30,860 nt of DNA from a virus (IMGVR_UViG_3300020411_001573:1-30860); one strand, 5' to 3'. Shown: positions 1 to 7,306, counted from the first letter of the stretch. Notes: generated by a model from the letters alone, not told the origin. Numbers and translations: made by a program.

Positions 1-98
1 TATTCTCTATGTCGTTTTAAATTTCTTATTTGAATATCACTAATGTGATGTATGTATTTTAGTTTCCTAAAAGGAACTTTTATTTTATCTGTTACCAT
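1..98 (-). CDS. 47: gp47-like recombination nuclease subunit, N-terminus only
   Basis: Only the first 32 codons are inside the window; the gene runs off the left edge. The N-terminus reads HHISDIQIRNLKRHRE around residues 17-32. This matches the start of the metallophosphoesterase fold of T4-type gp47 (SbcD/Mre11 family), which with gp46 resects DNA ends for recombination-dependent replication. D21 fits the first metal-binding Asp of motif I. The usual D-x-H is D-I-Q here, so the His ligand position is Gln. The ATG overlaps the end of the primase by 14 bases, which suggests translational coupling. The family call is from a short but characteristic segment and the location beside a primase; the remainder cannot be judged. 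Confidence 0.7.
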   Translation of the reverse strand, partial: MVTDKIKVPFRKLKYIHHISDIQIRNLKRHRE

Positions 99-927
99 AA
101 ATTTTCATTCTCATTAATTCTTTAAAATCAACTTCCGTTGAAGTGTTTATTTTATCTATCATTTTTAAATAACCCAAATCACTCGGGTCGGTTTGTTTCA
201 TTTTAACAAAGTTTACGTCAATTCCCATGTTGGTAAAGTCCTCTACCATCTTCAAAGAATCCTTGAAAGCATCCTCATCCAACGAAACAATTATGTTAGA
301 TACTTTCTTTTGAACTATCTTTTTATAAAGTTTAGGTAATATAGTTTTACCAAACAAGGGAATCGAATTACTTTTTATAGCCATGGCATCAAACACGCCC
401 TCACAAAGAACAATCGGTTCATTCCAATTAACATATAGGTCAAAACCGATAATATCTTTAGATACGGGTGGATTTTTGTATTTCATTCCACCTTTATAAA
501 AATCTCTTCCTACGAAATAATTCAATACACCATCACTATCATAACTCGGTATAATAATTCTATTTTGATATACACCACTTAAACAATAACCTAAATTATA
601 TCGTAATATATCTTCATTCCTAATACCTCTTTTATATAAGAACTTTAATGCGTGTTGTTTCTGTATATCATCTCTATCATCCATAAAGGATTTAAATTCT
701 TTTGGTAATCTTAATACTTCTTGTTTTGTATCAGGTTCTGATACAAAAAATGTACCACCAATACTATCACTTAATTCTTTGAATAAACTTCTATCGGCAT
801 TCGTTGCCTTTAATAACTGAAATAAATTGTGTCCACCTTGATTACTTACCCAACAATGCCACTTACCCGTTTGGATATTTACTTGTAGTTTTGGTTTGTG
901 ATGTGAAACGAATGGGCTCCACCACAT
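85..927 (-). CDS. 61: DNA primase, gp61/DnaG type (start probably upstream)
   Basis: This is a phage primase that would make RNA primers for lagging-strand synthesis with the replicative helicase. The N-terminal part has the DnaG zinc-ribbon layout (SPFVSHHKPKLQVN, then GKWHCWVSNQGG). However, the first usual Cys is Ser4 and the last usual Cys is Asn29, so the zinc site looks degenerate. A TOPRIM core follows, with LCEG (E176) and LDED (D217, D219) as the metal-binding residues. The ATG at 927 sits immediately before the WWSPF motif, while relatives normally have 30-40 residues before it. The frame stays open upstream to 1017 with no ATG, GTG or TTG. An ATT codon at 1005-1003, behind GAGGAG inside the previous gene, is a candidate start and would add 26 residues. 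Confidence 0.85.
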   Translation of the reverse strand: MWWSPFVSHHKPKLQVNIQTGKWHCWVSNQGGHNLFQLLKATNADRSLFKELSDSIGGTFFVSEPDTKQEVLRLPKEFKSFMDDRDDIQKQHALKFLYKRGIRNEDILRYNLGYCLSGVYQNRIIIPSYDSDGVLNYFVGRDFYKGGMKYKNPPVSKDIIGFDLYVNWNEPIVLCEGVFDAMAIKSNSIPLFGKTILPKLYKKIVQKKVSNIIVSLDEDAFKDSLKMVEDFTNMGIDVNFVKMKQTDPSDLGYLKMIDKINTSTEVDFKELMRMKIYGNR

Positions 928-992
928 ATATTCGTTTGATTTTTTTAATGAATACCCTTTAGATTTAAGGGCTCTATCTAATATATTAATAA

Positions 993-1325
993 CTAACTGA
1001 TTAATTTTATAAACTCCTCAATTTCTAAAACCGCATAAGTTTTACTTCTGTTTCTTTTAAATATCAATACTGGAGTAGAATCGTTAGCATTTTCTTCCGC
1101 CTGTTCTAATGAACTCCATATGTTTAATTTCTCTTGATTTTTACATTCGATTGAATATGGTATAAGTTTACGAGCAGCCGGTGATAATTTGATATCTTCA
1201 CCTGAATCTCCCATTACTGCAGAACGAATATCATCTGGTTCTAAAGTATCGAAAGTTTCGAGAAGAATATCTCGGACTTTATTTTGTAGTCGTTTACCCT
1301 TGTTTTTCGCTGAACGAGTTTTCAT
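993..1325 (-). CDS. PD-(D/E)XK-like small nuclease
   Basis: This 110-aa protein has the layout of small phage nucleases or resolvases: a basic N-terminus (MKTRSAKNKGKRLQNKVRD), an acidic pair E43-D44 and a strand ending ECK at 60-62. Together these resemble the catalytic E/D...(D/E)xK motif, and Q75 lies on the following helix. It probably cuts branched or foreign DNA during phage replication, but the substrate cannot be read from the sequence. No Shine-Dalgarno site is visible. An AT-rich promoter-like box lies only a few bases upstream, so the transcript may be nearly leaderless. Its 3' end overlaps the open frame of the primase, which lies in the -1 frame relative to this gene. Confidence 0.65.
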   Translation of the reverse strand: MKTRSAKNKGKRLQNKVRDILLETFDTLEPDDIRSAVMGDSGEDIKLSPAARKLIPYSIECKNQEKLNIWSSLEQAEENANDSTPVLIFKRNRSKTYAVLEIEEFIKLIS

Positions 1326-1327
1326 AA

Positions 1328-1345
1328 CTATATATAAATATAACC
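1328..1345. promoter_or_regulatory. AT-rich near-palindromic promoter-like box, copy 1
   Basis: The plus strand reads CTATATATAAATATAACC and the minus strand contains TATATTTATATATAG. The core is shared with boxes at about 13057-13069 and 25318-25331. The minus-strand TATATT hexamer would place transcription start about 5 bases before the ATG at 1325. No -35 hexamer is visible. The plus strand contains TATAAATA, the T4 late-promoter consensus, but no plus-strand gene follows here. Confidence 0.25.
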
Positions 1346-1358
1346 TAAATTTCCCAAA

Positions 1359-1769
1359 TTAAAATTTATTTTTCCAAAATCTACGATATTCCTTTTTTGC
1401 CCATTTTTCGGCTTCTATCTCAAATTTATTATCATTATAGTGGTGTTTACCTTTACCAACTTGATAATTCATTTCCCATTCATAATCTAATATATAGTTT
1501 TTCTTACCTAATCTCTTAGCATCCATTGCATGTTTGATTTCATGTAATACTGATATCACAAATTCTGATTTTTTTGAGTAATTTGTTCTTATTTTGATAA
1601 TATTTCTATGAACATCATAATCACCCTTCATTGAATCATCTTTATATTGTGTTGTTTTAATTTTTACTCTTGGTGGGATTTTTGATTTATAGTAATTTAT
1701 TATTTCTTGTGCCATAAATACAAAATCTTCCCTTTCCTGTATTAAATAAATTTCTTTTAATGTAATCAT
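1359..1769 (-). CDS. HExxH zinc metallopeptidase-like protein
   Basis: This 136-aa protein carries a zincin signature, H76-E-I-K-H80, in the helix SVLHEIKHAMDA. A downstream acidic helix with E117 and E119 could supply the third zinc ligand. Length and layout resemble small SprT- or ImmA-like metallopeptidases, but the family cannot be fixed by eye and no substrate is evident. Its ATG overlaps the stop of the PAP2 gene (ATGA), so the two are translationally coupled. Its N-terminus (MITLKEIYLIQE) resembles that of the PAP2 protein (MIKLQELLGIKK), possibly a shared targeting peptide. A processing or head-associated protease is an inference. Confidence 0.65.
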   Translation of the reverse strand: MITLKEIYLIQEREDFVFMAQEIINYYKSKIPPRVKIKTTQYKDDSMKGDYDVHRNIIKIRTNYSKKSEFVISVLHEIKHAMDAKRLGKKNYILDYEWEMNYQVGKGKHHYNDNKFEIEAEKWAKKEYRRFWKNKF

Positions 1770-2398
1770 TTTAATCCCGCATATAGAACTTTCGCTAATT
1801 CTTCCCCAAAGAATTTATCACTTGGATAATGAGCCTTTGCTATAATTCTTGAATGTGCTATTTCCTCTCCAAGTTTCCTATATTCTTTTCCATTTTTTGG
1901 GTCATAGGAAGTTAAAATTTCAGCAACCAAATAACCTTGTGTGGCGTGCCCACTTGGATAACTTGGTGTTTTCATACTTGCAATTGTAGTTCCATTTAAA
2001 TCAATACCATAGAATTCGGCTACTTGATATGGTCTTGGACGATTATAATGATACTTCATTTTCATAATATATTTAGCACTTTCTTTTATAACTTCTTCTA
2101 AATAAGTTAAATTAATACTAACTTTATTTTTTTCTACTAAGGGCTTAAAACTTTCAAATACTTCATCTCGTTTTTTAACTAAATCTTCATCTGTTTTAAG
2201 TTTTGATAAATAATTTAATTCTTTTAATGTATTCTTAGAATCATTATCTGGTTTATGAGTAAATCCTAAACTATATGGTAATGATATATCTTCATGAAAA
2301 TGTTTTACCGACATACTCATTTTTTTCTTATGTTTAGGTTTTATAGATTCACTATAAACCATTTTCTTAATTCCTAATAACTCTTGTAATTTAATCAT
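1766..2398 (-). CDS. PAP2-superfamily phosphatase
   Basis: All three catalytic motifs of the PAP2/class A acid phosphatase superfamily are present and in order: K113-x6-R120-P121, P148-S-G-H151, and S183-R-x5-H190-x3-D194. The enzyme should hydrolyse phosphate esters through a phospho-His intermediate; possible substrates are nucleotides or isoprenoid/lipid phosphates. There is no signal peptide or transmembrane helix, so it is predicted to be soluble and either cytoplasmic or packaged. AGGAG lies about 9 bases before the ATG at 2398. The N-terminal dozen residues resemble those of the neighbouring metallopeptidase. A phosphatase of this kind is unusual in a T4-like replication neighbourhood. 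Confidence 0.85.
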   Translation of the reverse strand: MIKLQELLGIKKMVYSESIKPKHKKKMSMSVKHFHEDISLPYSLGFTHKPDNDSKNTLKELNYLSKLKTDEDLVKKRDEVFESFKPLVEKNKVSINLTYLEEVIKESAKYIMKMKYHYNRPRPYQVAEFYGIDLNGTTIASMKTPSYPSGHATQGYLVAEILTSYDPKNGKEYRKLGEEIAHSRIIAKAHYPSDKFFGEELAKVLYAGLK

Positions 2399-2410
2399 TA
2401 TAACTAACTC

Positions 2411-2551
2411 CTATCTAAACTTTGGATATTGTTTGGTTGGATTCTTAGCTTTCCATTTCTTGTGTTGTTTTGCAGTTCTACCTTCTCGTGCCCATTTGGC
2501 ATTTAATTTTTGTCTTAATTGTTTTCTACTTTTTGCTGCTCTGTTTGGCAT
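2411..2551 (-). CDS. Small highly basic protein (46 aa)
   Basis: The short open frame begins MPNRAAKSRKQLRQKLN and ends PTKQYPKFR. It contains many Lys and Arg, several aromatic residues and almost no acidic residues. Its ATG lies one base after the stop codon of the coiled-coil gene upstream, so it is probably translated by coupling. Nucleic-acid binding is a reasonable guess from composition alone; I do not recognise a family. About 10 bases separate its stop from the PAP2 gene's leader. Confidence 0.6.
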   Translation of the reverse strand: MPNRAAKSRKQLRQKLNAKWAREGRTAKQHKKWKAKNPTKQYPKFR

Positions 2552-2552
2552 C

Positions 2553-3272
2553 TTATTTCCAATCCCATATCTTAAATAAGTTATATGTTACTCCAAATCC
2601 CCAAATTGGTTCTGTTAATCCTGTTTCACTATTATAAGTGATTCCTAACATAGGCCCAACTGAAATTTGGTTTTTTGGTGGTTTCACTCTATAAGTATCA
2701 CTTACACCACCTTTAAGTGTTACTCCATAAAATTGTCTATCTGGGTTTATTGCCCTAAATTCATACTTACCAACATTTTCAATTATTGGTGTTCCTAAAG
2801 AAATACTTCCATCAAAATCAACATCGGTTCCTGAATCAACAATTGTATTATTTTTAATTCTTAATCCACTTCTACCAAACAATCGTATATAATTATCTTG
2901 TGAACCAAATTCTCGTTCAAATGGAACTATTGCACTTCGTACATCATAGACATCTAACTTCATTGTATTTAATGAATCAATAAGATTTTGAACTCGTTGT
3001 TCATATTCTTTTTCCCAACGAATTCTTTCATAATACTCAGTTTTTATTTTACTGATTTCAGTATCTTGAGTATCATTATCTATCTGTAATCTTCTTACAA
3101 CCGAAGTTAAACTATCTATTGTTTCCTTATTATCTTGAATAAGTTGTTCTTGTCTTTCACTATCCTTTACCAAGAAATCATATTCTTGTTTTGCATAATA
3201 ATACCTTATCGTAAAGATAGATAAAACAAAAATAACATTCAGTGCAATACCCAATAAGGTACTTTTACTCAT
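2553..3272 (-). CDS. Membrane-anchored coiled-coil protein, spanin-like architecture
   Basis: The 239-aa protein has one N-terminal membrane helix (about residues 6-23). A long charged coiled coil follows (about 28-110), then a beta-rich C-terminal part ending in strands with alternating hydrophobic and Gly residues (ISVGPMLGITYN, IWGFGVTYNLFKIW). This order (inner-membrane anchor, periplasmic rod, C-terminal domain able to meet the outer membrane) is the architecture of phage spanins and of some coiled-coil proteins in phages of Bacteroidota. It is the last gene of the exported-protein run and is followed one base later by the small basic gene. A lysis role is inferred from architecture only; a structural or export-related role is also possible. 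Confidence 0.5.
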   Translation of the reverse strand: MSKSTLLGIALNVIFVLSIFTIRYYYAKQEYDFLVKDSERQEQLIQDNKETIDSLTSVVRRLQIDNDTQDTEISKIKTEYYERIRWEKEYEQRVQNLIDSLNTMKLDVYDVRSAIVPFEREFGSQDNYIRLFGRSGLRIKNNTIVDSGTDVDFDGSISLGTPIIENVGKYEFRAINPDRQFYGVTLKGGVSDTYRVKPPKNQISVGPMLGITYNSETGLTEPIWGFGVTYNLFKIWDWK

Positions 3273-3285
3273 AAGTTAATCCTTA

Positions 3286-3816
3286 CTATTTTAAATTTTT
3301 GGTTGCGGTGTCAATTGCTTGTCTAACTGCACCACCTAATTCAGTTCTATTAAATGGAATATCATCTGAAATTTGTAATCCAGCAGCTGATATTCTTGTA
3401 GCAATTTCACCCTGTCCTCTGGAAGTTTTTACTCTACCAGTTTGATTATCTTTTATAGATATTACCATATTCACCTGAGTTTTAGAATTTCTACGATTAA
3501 ATAATCCTACAATACTAAATGCTTCATTTGGTCTACCGATATAAACAACTTCCGCAGATACAACAAAATTAGCATTATCATCATCTACTAATATATATCT
3601 TGAATTAGAAAATGATTCTTCTAAAAGTTGACGAATACCTAATGTTACTCTATCATCTTTTATACCTGTATTTTCATCAACCTTTACAAACTCAGAAATT
3701 TTTAATGTTGGTTGGATTAAATCTTCACCTACTATTGCAGGTTGTGGTAAATCTTGTCCACGAACTAACCCAAACATTAAAAAACTGAATAATATTACTT
3801 TCATTGTTGTTTTCAT
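3286..3816 (-). CDS. CsgG-domain exported protein, short form
   Basis: The 176-aa protein has a signal peptide (MKTTMKVILFSFLMFGLVRG, then QDLPQP). The rest resembles the periplasmic alpha/beta domain of the CsgG family: ISEFVKVDE, the LGIRQLLEESF helix, then RYILVDDDNANFVVSAEVVYIG, and a terminal helix GGAVRQAIDTATKNL. It has no Cys after the signal peptide, so it is not a lipoprotein, and it is too short to contain the whole CsgG pore fold. It has an AGGAG site 6 bases before the ATG. It lies two genes downstream of the lipoprotein CsgG homologue, which suggests partners in one complex. The function is inferred from family resemblance. Confidence 0.65.
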   Translation of the reverse strand: MKTTMKVILFSFLMFGLVRGQDLPQPAIVGEDLIQPTLKISEFVKVDENTGIKDDRVTLGIRQLLEESFSNSRYILVDDDNANFVVSAEVVYIGRPNEAFSIVGLFNRRNSKTQVNMVISIKDNQTGRVKTSRGQGEIATRISAAGLQISDDIPFNRTELGGAVRQAIDTATKNLK

Positions 3817-3825
3817 TTTGTTCTC

Positions 3826-4821
3826 CTAAAAATAAGTTCCAAACATTATACTGAAACTTTTGTCTCTCTCACCATAGTCATTAACTATAGTATTATATCC
3901 CATTGATACTCCAACATTCAATACAAATGCTTGTCCAACTTTCCAATCAACTGATATGGTCGGAAAGAGTATTATGGGACTCTTTAATAATAAATATTGA
4001 TTTCCTTCAGAATTACCCTCATAATATCGAAATAATGTATAAGCAATATAATTAGAAAATGTAACTTTTGTTCCATTAAAATTAAATGGAAATTGTTGTC
4101 CATAAACTACTGATATATTTCCAAAGTTAAATTTACTAACATTACCATATGAACCAGTAAGAACAAGTGCCTCTGTATTTTTCTTTTGTAATGCCTTTGC
4201 ATATGAGGCAGATGCTAACCAATCCCAACCCTCAAATGTTTTATAAGTTAATACACTTCCATTTACTTGAACATTTTGTTTTTTTGCCTTAAATTTAAAT
4301 CCTTGGCCATAGGTTAATGAACCCTTTCTAAAATCATCAGTAAAATTAAAATTACCATCGTGCCTTCTTGTTCCATCAAAACTTTCTGCTGTATAAACAC
4401 TATTAAAGGCAGTAACCCACCTATCGTTATTTGTTCTTGATGTAGAACGAATTGCGTAATTTATTTGTTGTGGTTCGGATGATATATCCTCATCTGATTT
4501 ACTGAATTGTTCACTAACATTACTTGCTATAACTGAAGATAAAACCTCTTCTGCAACTCTTACTGCACATGGAAATAAATCCTCAAAATCTTTATATACA
4601 CTCTGTGCCCAAGCTTCTAATTCACCATTAATAACTTGTTCGAATGTAAAATATCTTGTTTTATTATAATAGGTAACCCAGAATCCACGACCATCTGAGT
4701 CACCAAAATTATAAACTGAACTTACAACATTTTGTTCACATGGGTCTATGTAATTATAAAAAAATGATTGGGCGGAAACACTACTCCAAAGAGCCAATAA
4801 TACTATTAATTTCCGAAACAT
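3826..4821 (-). CDS. Exported protein with predicted outer-membrane beta-barrel
   Basis: The 331-aa protein has a signal peptide (LIVLLALWSSVSA, then QSFF). The mature N-terminal 100 residues contain IDPC (about 26-29), a segment FTFEQVINGELEAWA and LFPCAVRVAEEVLSS. The two cysteines could form a disulfide. The rest alternates polar and hydrophobic residues, with many Gly, Tyr and Phe and a C-terminal Phe (IMFGTYF), as in outer-membrane barrels. The start overlaps the CsgG gene's end region (TAAAATGAATG), implying coupling. In curli systems CsgG works with the exported CsgF; whether this protein plays a similar part cannot be told, and I do not recognise its family. Confidence 0.5.
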   Translation of the reverse strand: MFRKLIVLLALWSSVSAQSFFYNYIDPCEQNVVSSVYNFGDSDGRGFWVTYYNKTRYFTFEQVINGELEAWAQSVYKDFEDLFPCAVRVAEEVLSSVIASNVSEQFSKSDEDISSEPQQINYAIRSTSRTNNDRWVTAFNSVYTAESFDGTRRHDGNFNFTDDFRKGSLTYGQGFKFKAKKQNVQVNGSVLTYKTFEGWDWLASASYAKALQKKNTEALVLTGSYGNVSKFNFGNISVVYGQQFPFNFNGTKVTFSNYIAYTLFRYYEGNSEGNQYLLLKSPIILFPTISVDWKVGQAFVLNVGVSMGYNTIVNDYGERDKSFSIMFGTYF

Positions 4822-4826
4822 TCATT

Positions 4827-5468
4827 TTACCAACCTTTTCTATCGATTGCCTTTATTACATTAACAACTGCTGTTTCCATTGCTTTGTTTGAAGCAGAAC
4901 TTAAAGAACTTTGATTCCACTGCATATTTGGATTTTTTAGAAATCCAGAACCTACAGTCGATGCTCTTCCTTGTCCACTACCAACTACATATTGTGTGTT
5001 TTCTAAGTTAACTAACTTAACTTGAATACCAACAATAGTTTCATTAGCTGTTTGGATTTTACCACCTTTGATATCTTCAGTAAGGTTTACTGCAAAATCA
5101 TAAATGGTAACATATCCCCAATATTTAGCTTTATCTATTTTAGCGTTGTTTGCTTTTAAATCATTTAACATTGCTAATTGATTATCTCTATCAGCCTCAA
5201 TTAAATTAAATCTACCAACATAAGATACTACATTCTGTAGTTCTTGTGTTAGTCCAAATGCAACTCTTTTTTCTGCCAATTCAGGATATCTATCTTCAAC
5301 ATCTTTATTGAATTTTACTTCAACAATCTTTAGTCCATCTACTTTTGTAATCTCCACCTCATCCAATGATTTTTGTTTTTCATATTCACCAACATATTGT
5401 TCAGTTGATACTGAAGCGGCACATGACATAAAAACCATTGCAAACAATATTGAGAATAGTTTGTTCAT
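4827..5468 (-). CDS. csgG: CsgG-like curli secretion lipoprotein
   Basis: The 213-aa protein begins with a lipoprotein signal (LFSILFAMVFMSC, Cys17 as the likely lipidated residue). CsgG-type features follow: RVAFGLTQELQNVV, a strand/helix with GRFNLIEADRDNQLAMLNDL, a central AKYWGYVTIYDFAVNL strand, VQVKLVNLENTQ-type strands, and a C-terminal helix KAMETAVVNVIKAI. CsgG forms the nonameric outer-membrane pore that exports curli subunits. At 213 residues it is somewhat shorter than typical CsgG. CsgG-like genes are known from some marine T4-like phages. The family assignment is good; export of a specific substrate is inference. AGGAG lies 7 bases before the start. Confidence 0.7.
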   Translation of the reverse strand: MNKLFSILFAMVFMSCAASVSTEQYVGEYEKQKSLDEVEITKVDGLKIVEVKFNKDVEDRYPELAEKRVAFGLTQELQNVVSYVGRFNLIEADRDNQLAMLNDLKANNAKIDKAKYWGYVTIYDFAVNLTEDIKGGKIQTANETIVGIQVKLVNLENTQYVVGSGQGRASTVGSGFLKNPNMQWNQSSLSSASNKAMETAVVNVIKAIDRKGW

Positions 5469-5477
5469 TCGTCTCTC

Positions 5478-5873
5478 CTATTTTTTATCGCCTCTATCCC
5501 ATCCATAAGGTCGTTTTTTATCATGTCCCTTACGATGAGATTTTTTAGCGTATTCGTGTCCTATCCAAAAAGAAATTCCACCAACAACTACATAACTTAA
5601 AACTCTATGTTTTTTTGTTGGTTTTTTAACTTCATATCTTTTATGGTCTAATGCTCTCATGTGAGCTCTTTTATGTGCTGCTTCGAATTTTCTCCATTCA
5701 GCATCTTGAGCTCCCATCCACACCTTTTGTCCCCAAGAAAGTTTATTCATCTTTTCTTGAGCAAGATTTTGTCTCATTTCTCTTTGTTCTTGTTTAGTAA
5801 TTTCTTTATCGGTTTCTGTTTGTTGTCCAAATAAAGGAACCATTAAACATATCATAAATACTATCTTTTTCAT
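5478..5873 (-). CDS. Exported or membrane basic protein, unknown
   Basis: The 131-aa protein has a signal peptide (KKIVFMICLMVPLFG, then QQTETDKE) and a charged helical stretch rich in Gln, Glu and Arg. A hydrophobic segment (VLSYVVVGGISFWIGHEYA, about residues 91-109) follows, and then a strongly basic tail. It therefore probably sits in an envelope membrane with a basic end. No family is recognised. The gene lies between the small coiled-coil membrane protein and CsgG, with AGGAG four bases before the ATG, and is part of the same transcription run. Confidence 0.6.
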   Translation of the reverse strand: MKKIVFMICLMVPLFGQQTETDKEITKQEQREMRQNLAQEKMNKLSWGQKVWMGAQDAEWRKFEAAHKRAHMRALDHKRYEVKKPTKKHRVLSYVVVGGISFWIGHEYAKKSHRKGHDKKRPYGWDRGDKK

Positions 5874-5886
5874 AGTACTCCTTTCC

Positions 5887-6267
5887 CTATCTTAAATCAG
5901 ATAGTGGGTCTTTTAGTAATTTCTCCAATCGTTTAATCTCATCTTGTAATTTATCAATCTCATTTTCAAGTTTGATAATATCACCATCATAAGATTTAAC
6001 TTTTGGTGTTTTTAATCCATCAACTTTCTCACGAAGATATTTAAAATCTTCATCATACTTATTGAATTTTTCTGTTACGATTTCTATATCAGAAGCTTCT
6101 GCAAATCCTTGAACTACTTCTTCCAACCCATCAATACGGCCAGTAAAACTATACCAACCAGCAATGACGGTAGAAAGAAAAGTAACAATAGCAATAATAT
6201 TATTAATTGATACTTTGAATCCTTTTCCTTTAACTTCTTCAATAGCTTGTTCTATATCCTTTGCCAT
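5887..6267 (-). CDS. Small membrane coiled-coil protein
   Basis: The 126-aa protein has a single membrane helix at about residues 22-41 (INNIIAIVTFLSTVIAGWYSF). A long heptad-like helix follows to the end, with the last 40 residues strongly coiled coil (IIKLENEIDKLQDEIKRLE). The layout resembles XhlA-type haemolysin/holin accessory proteins and also simple scaffolding proteins. AGGAG lies 7 bases before the ATG. It sits directly downstream of the PorV/Q-like barrel gene and is part of the envelope block. Function is unknown; the holin-accessory reading is only one option. Confidence 0.55.
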   Translation of the reverse strand: MAKDIEQAIEEVKGKGFKVSINNIIAIVTFLSTVIAGWYSFTGRIDGLEEVVQGFAEASDIEIVTEKFNKYDEDFKYLREKVDGLKTPKVKSYDGDIIKLENEIDKLQDEIKRLEKLLKDPLSDLR

Positions 6268-6284
6268 AACTTATCTCCTATTTA

Positions 6285-7166
6285 TTATATCTTTACATTT
6301 ATAGTAAGTTGAAAGGTGTTACTTAAAGGATGAATTTCATCACCATAAATATACCCTACACCTATTAAATATCTATCATAATTGAAATCTAATCCAAGTG
6401 ATGGATAACTTAAATCGTGTGTATCATCTTTAAAGTATCCAAGTCTTACCTTCATTATATCTTTTATATTATAATCAACTCCCCATCCTGCAGTATAATA
6501 ACCATCATAAATATTATATTGTTCATATAATGTAAAATCTTTTAATGGAACACTAAGTCCAACATTTAAACTTGATGGTAATTCAGAGTCAAAATCATTA
6601 AACTTTGGTGCCAATCCCACATTTTGTATTGCAACATCTGCTTCAAGATTTAAGTTTCCTATTTTTAAATTTGGAAAAAAGAATCCTGCATCAATTACTA
6701 AACCAGTTGCCTTTTCGGTATGTAAACTATGATTTATAAGTTTCCCTTTAACACCAGCATATACTTTATCTCTTAATTGTGTTCCCCATCCTGCAGATAC
6801 TACAACTGAGTTTGGATTAAAATCTCCTAAGATAATTCCACTTTCATCTGAATAATTTTGTGAACCATAATCAAAATATAATAAATCAAATGACCATTGT
6901 TTGTATGAACCTTGAAGATAATTATATCCCATATCCTCAGTTATATTTTTCAACCAATCTACTCTTGTAAATCCAACATGACTTAATGTATCCAAATCAA
7001 ATGAATTACGAGCAGGATTTCTAAATACCAATGATTGGTTTCCTACACTTGCCTCATATGATGTTGGTGAAATAGTCAACATTCTATTTACTTGTGCAAA
7101 CAATTGACTACTCAATGATAATATTATCATTAATATTAAAAATATACCAAATTTATTCTTTTTCAT
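6285..7166 (-). CDS. PorV/PorQ-type outer-membrane beta-barrel
   Basis: The 293-aa protein has a signal peptide (FGIFLILMIILSLSSQLFA, then QVNRML). It begins with a segment typical of the PorV/PorQ/UPF0164 barrel family: LTISPTSYEASVGNQSLVFRNPA. It continues with repeated amphipathic strands (VVVSAGWGTQL, KVYAGVKGKLINH, VIDAGFFFP, VAIQNVGLAP, KVRLGYFKD, YLIGVGYIYG) and ends on an outward strand. In type IX secretion, PorV carries cargo with a C-terminal sorting domain from the translocon to the attachment complex, and PorQ with PorZ forms part of that complex. Here the gene follows a T9SS-type cargo and two mini membrane proteins with overlapping ATGA junctions, which points to joint function. 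The exact PorV/PorQ placement is uncertain. Confidence 0.65.
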   Translation of the reverse strand: MKKNKFGIFLILMIILSLSSQLFAQVNRMLTISPTSYEASVGNQSLVFRNPARNSFDLDTLSHVGFTRVDWLKNITEDMGYNYLQGSYKQWSFDLLYFDYGSQNYSDESGIILGDFNPNSVVVSAGWGTQLRDKVYAGVKGKLINHSLHTEKATGLVIDAGFFFPNLKIGNLNLEADVAIQNVGLAPKFNDFDSELPSSLNVGLSVPLKDFTLYEQYNIYDGYYTAGWGVDYNIKDIMKVRLGYFKDDTHDLSYPSLGLDFNYDRYLIGVGYIYGDEIHPLSNTFQLTINVKI

Positions 7167-7306
7167 TTTTCGAATCTCCTAACTATCCAAGCTATACCCA
7201 TAAACGTCCCAAAGAAAGCAACTAATTGGAACCAAAACCAACCAGTTAATACTAACACTTGAAATGCCAAAGGTAAGGTACTTATATACGCTTGTAGTGC
7301 ACTCAT
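7163..7306 (-). CDS. Mini membrane protein 2 (47 aa)
   Basis: The short frame begins MSALQAYISTLPLAFQVLV and carries an aromatic hydrophobic span (LVLTGWFWFQLVAFFGTFMGIAWIV) followed by the basic end RRFEK. It should be a one- or two-pass membrane protein. Its start overlaps the stop of mini protein 1 (ATGA) and its stop overlaps the ATG of the barrel gene (ATGA). The tight chain supports it as a real gene although it is very short. Confidence 0.6.
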   Translation of the reverse strand: MSALQAYISTLPLAFQVLVLTGWFWFQLVAFFGTFMGIAWIVRRFEK

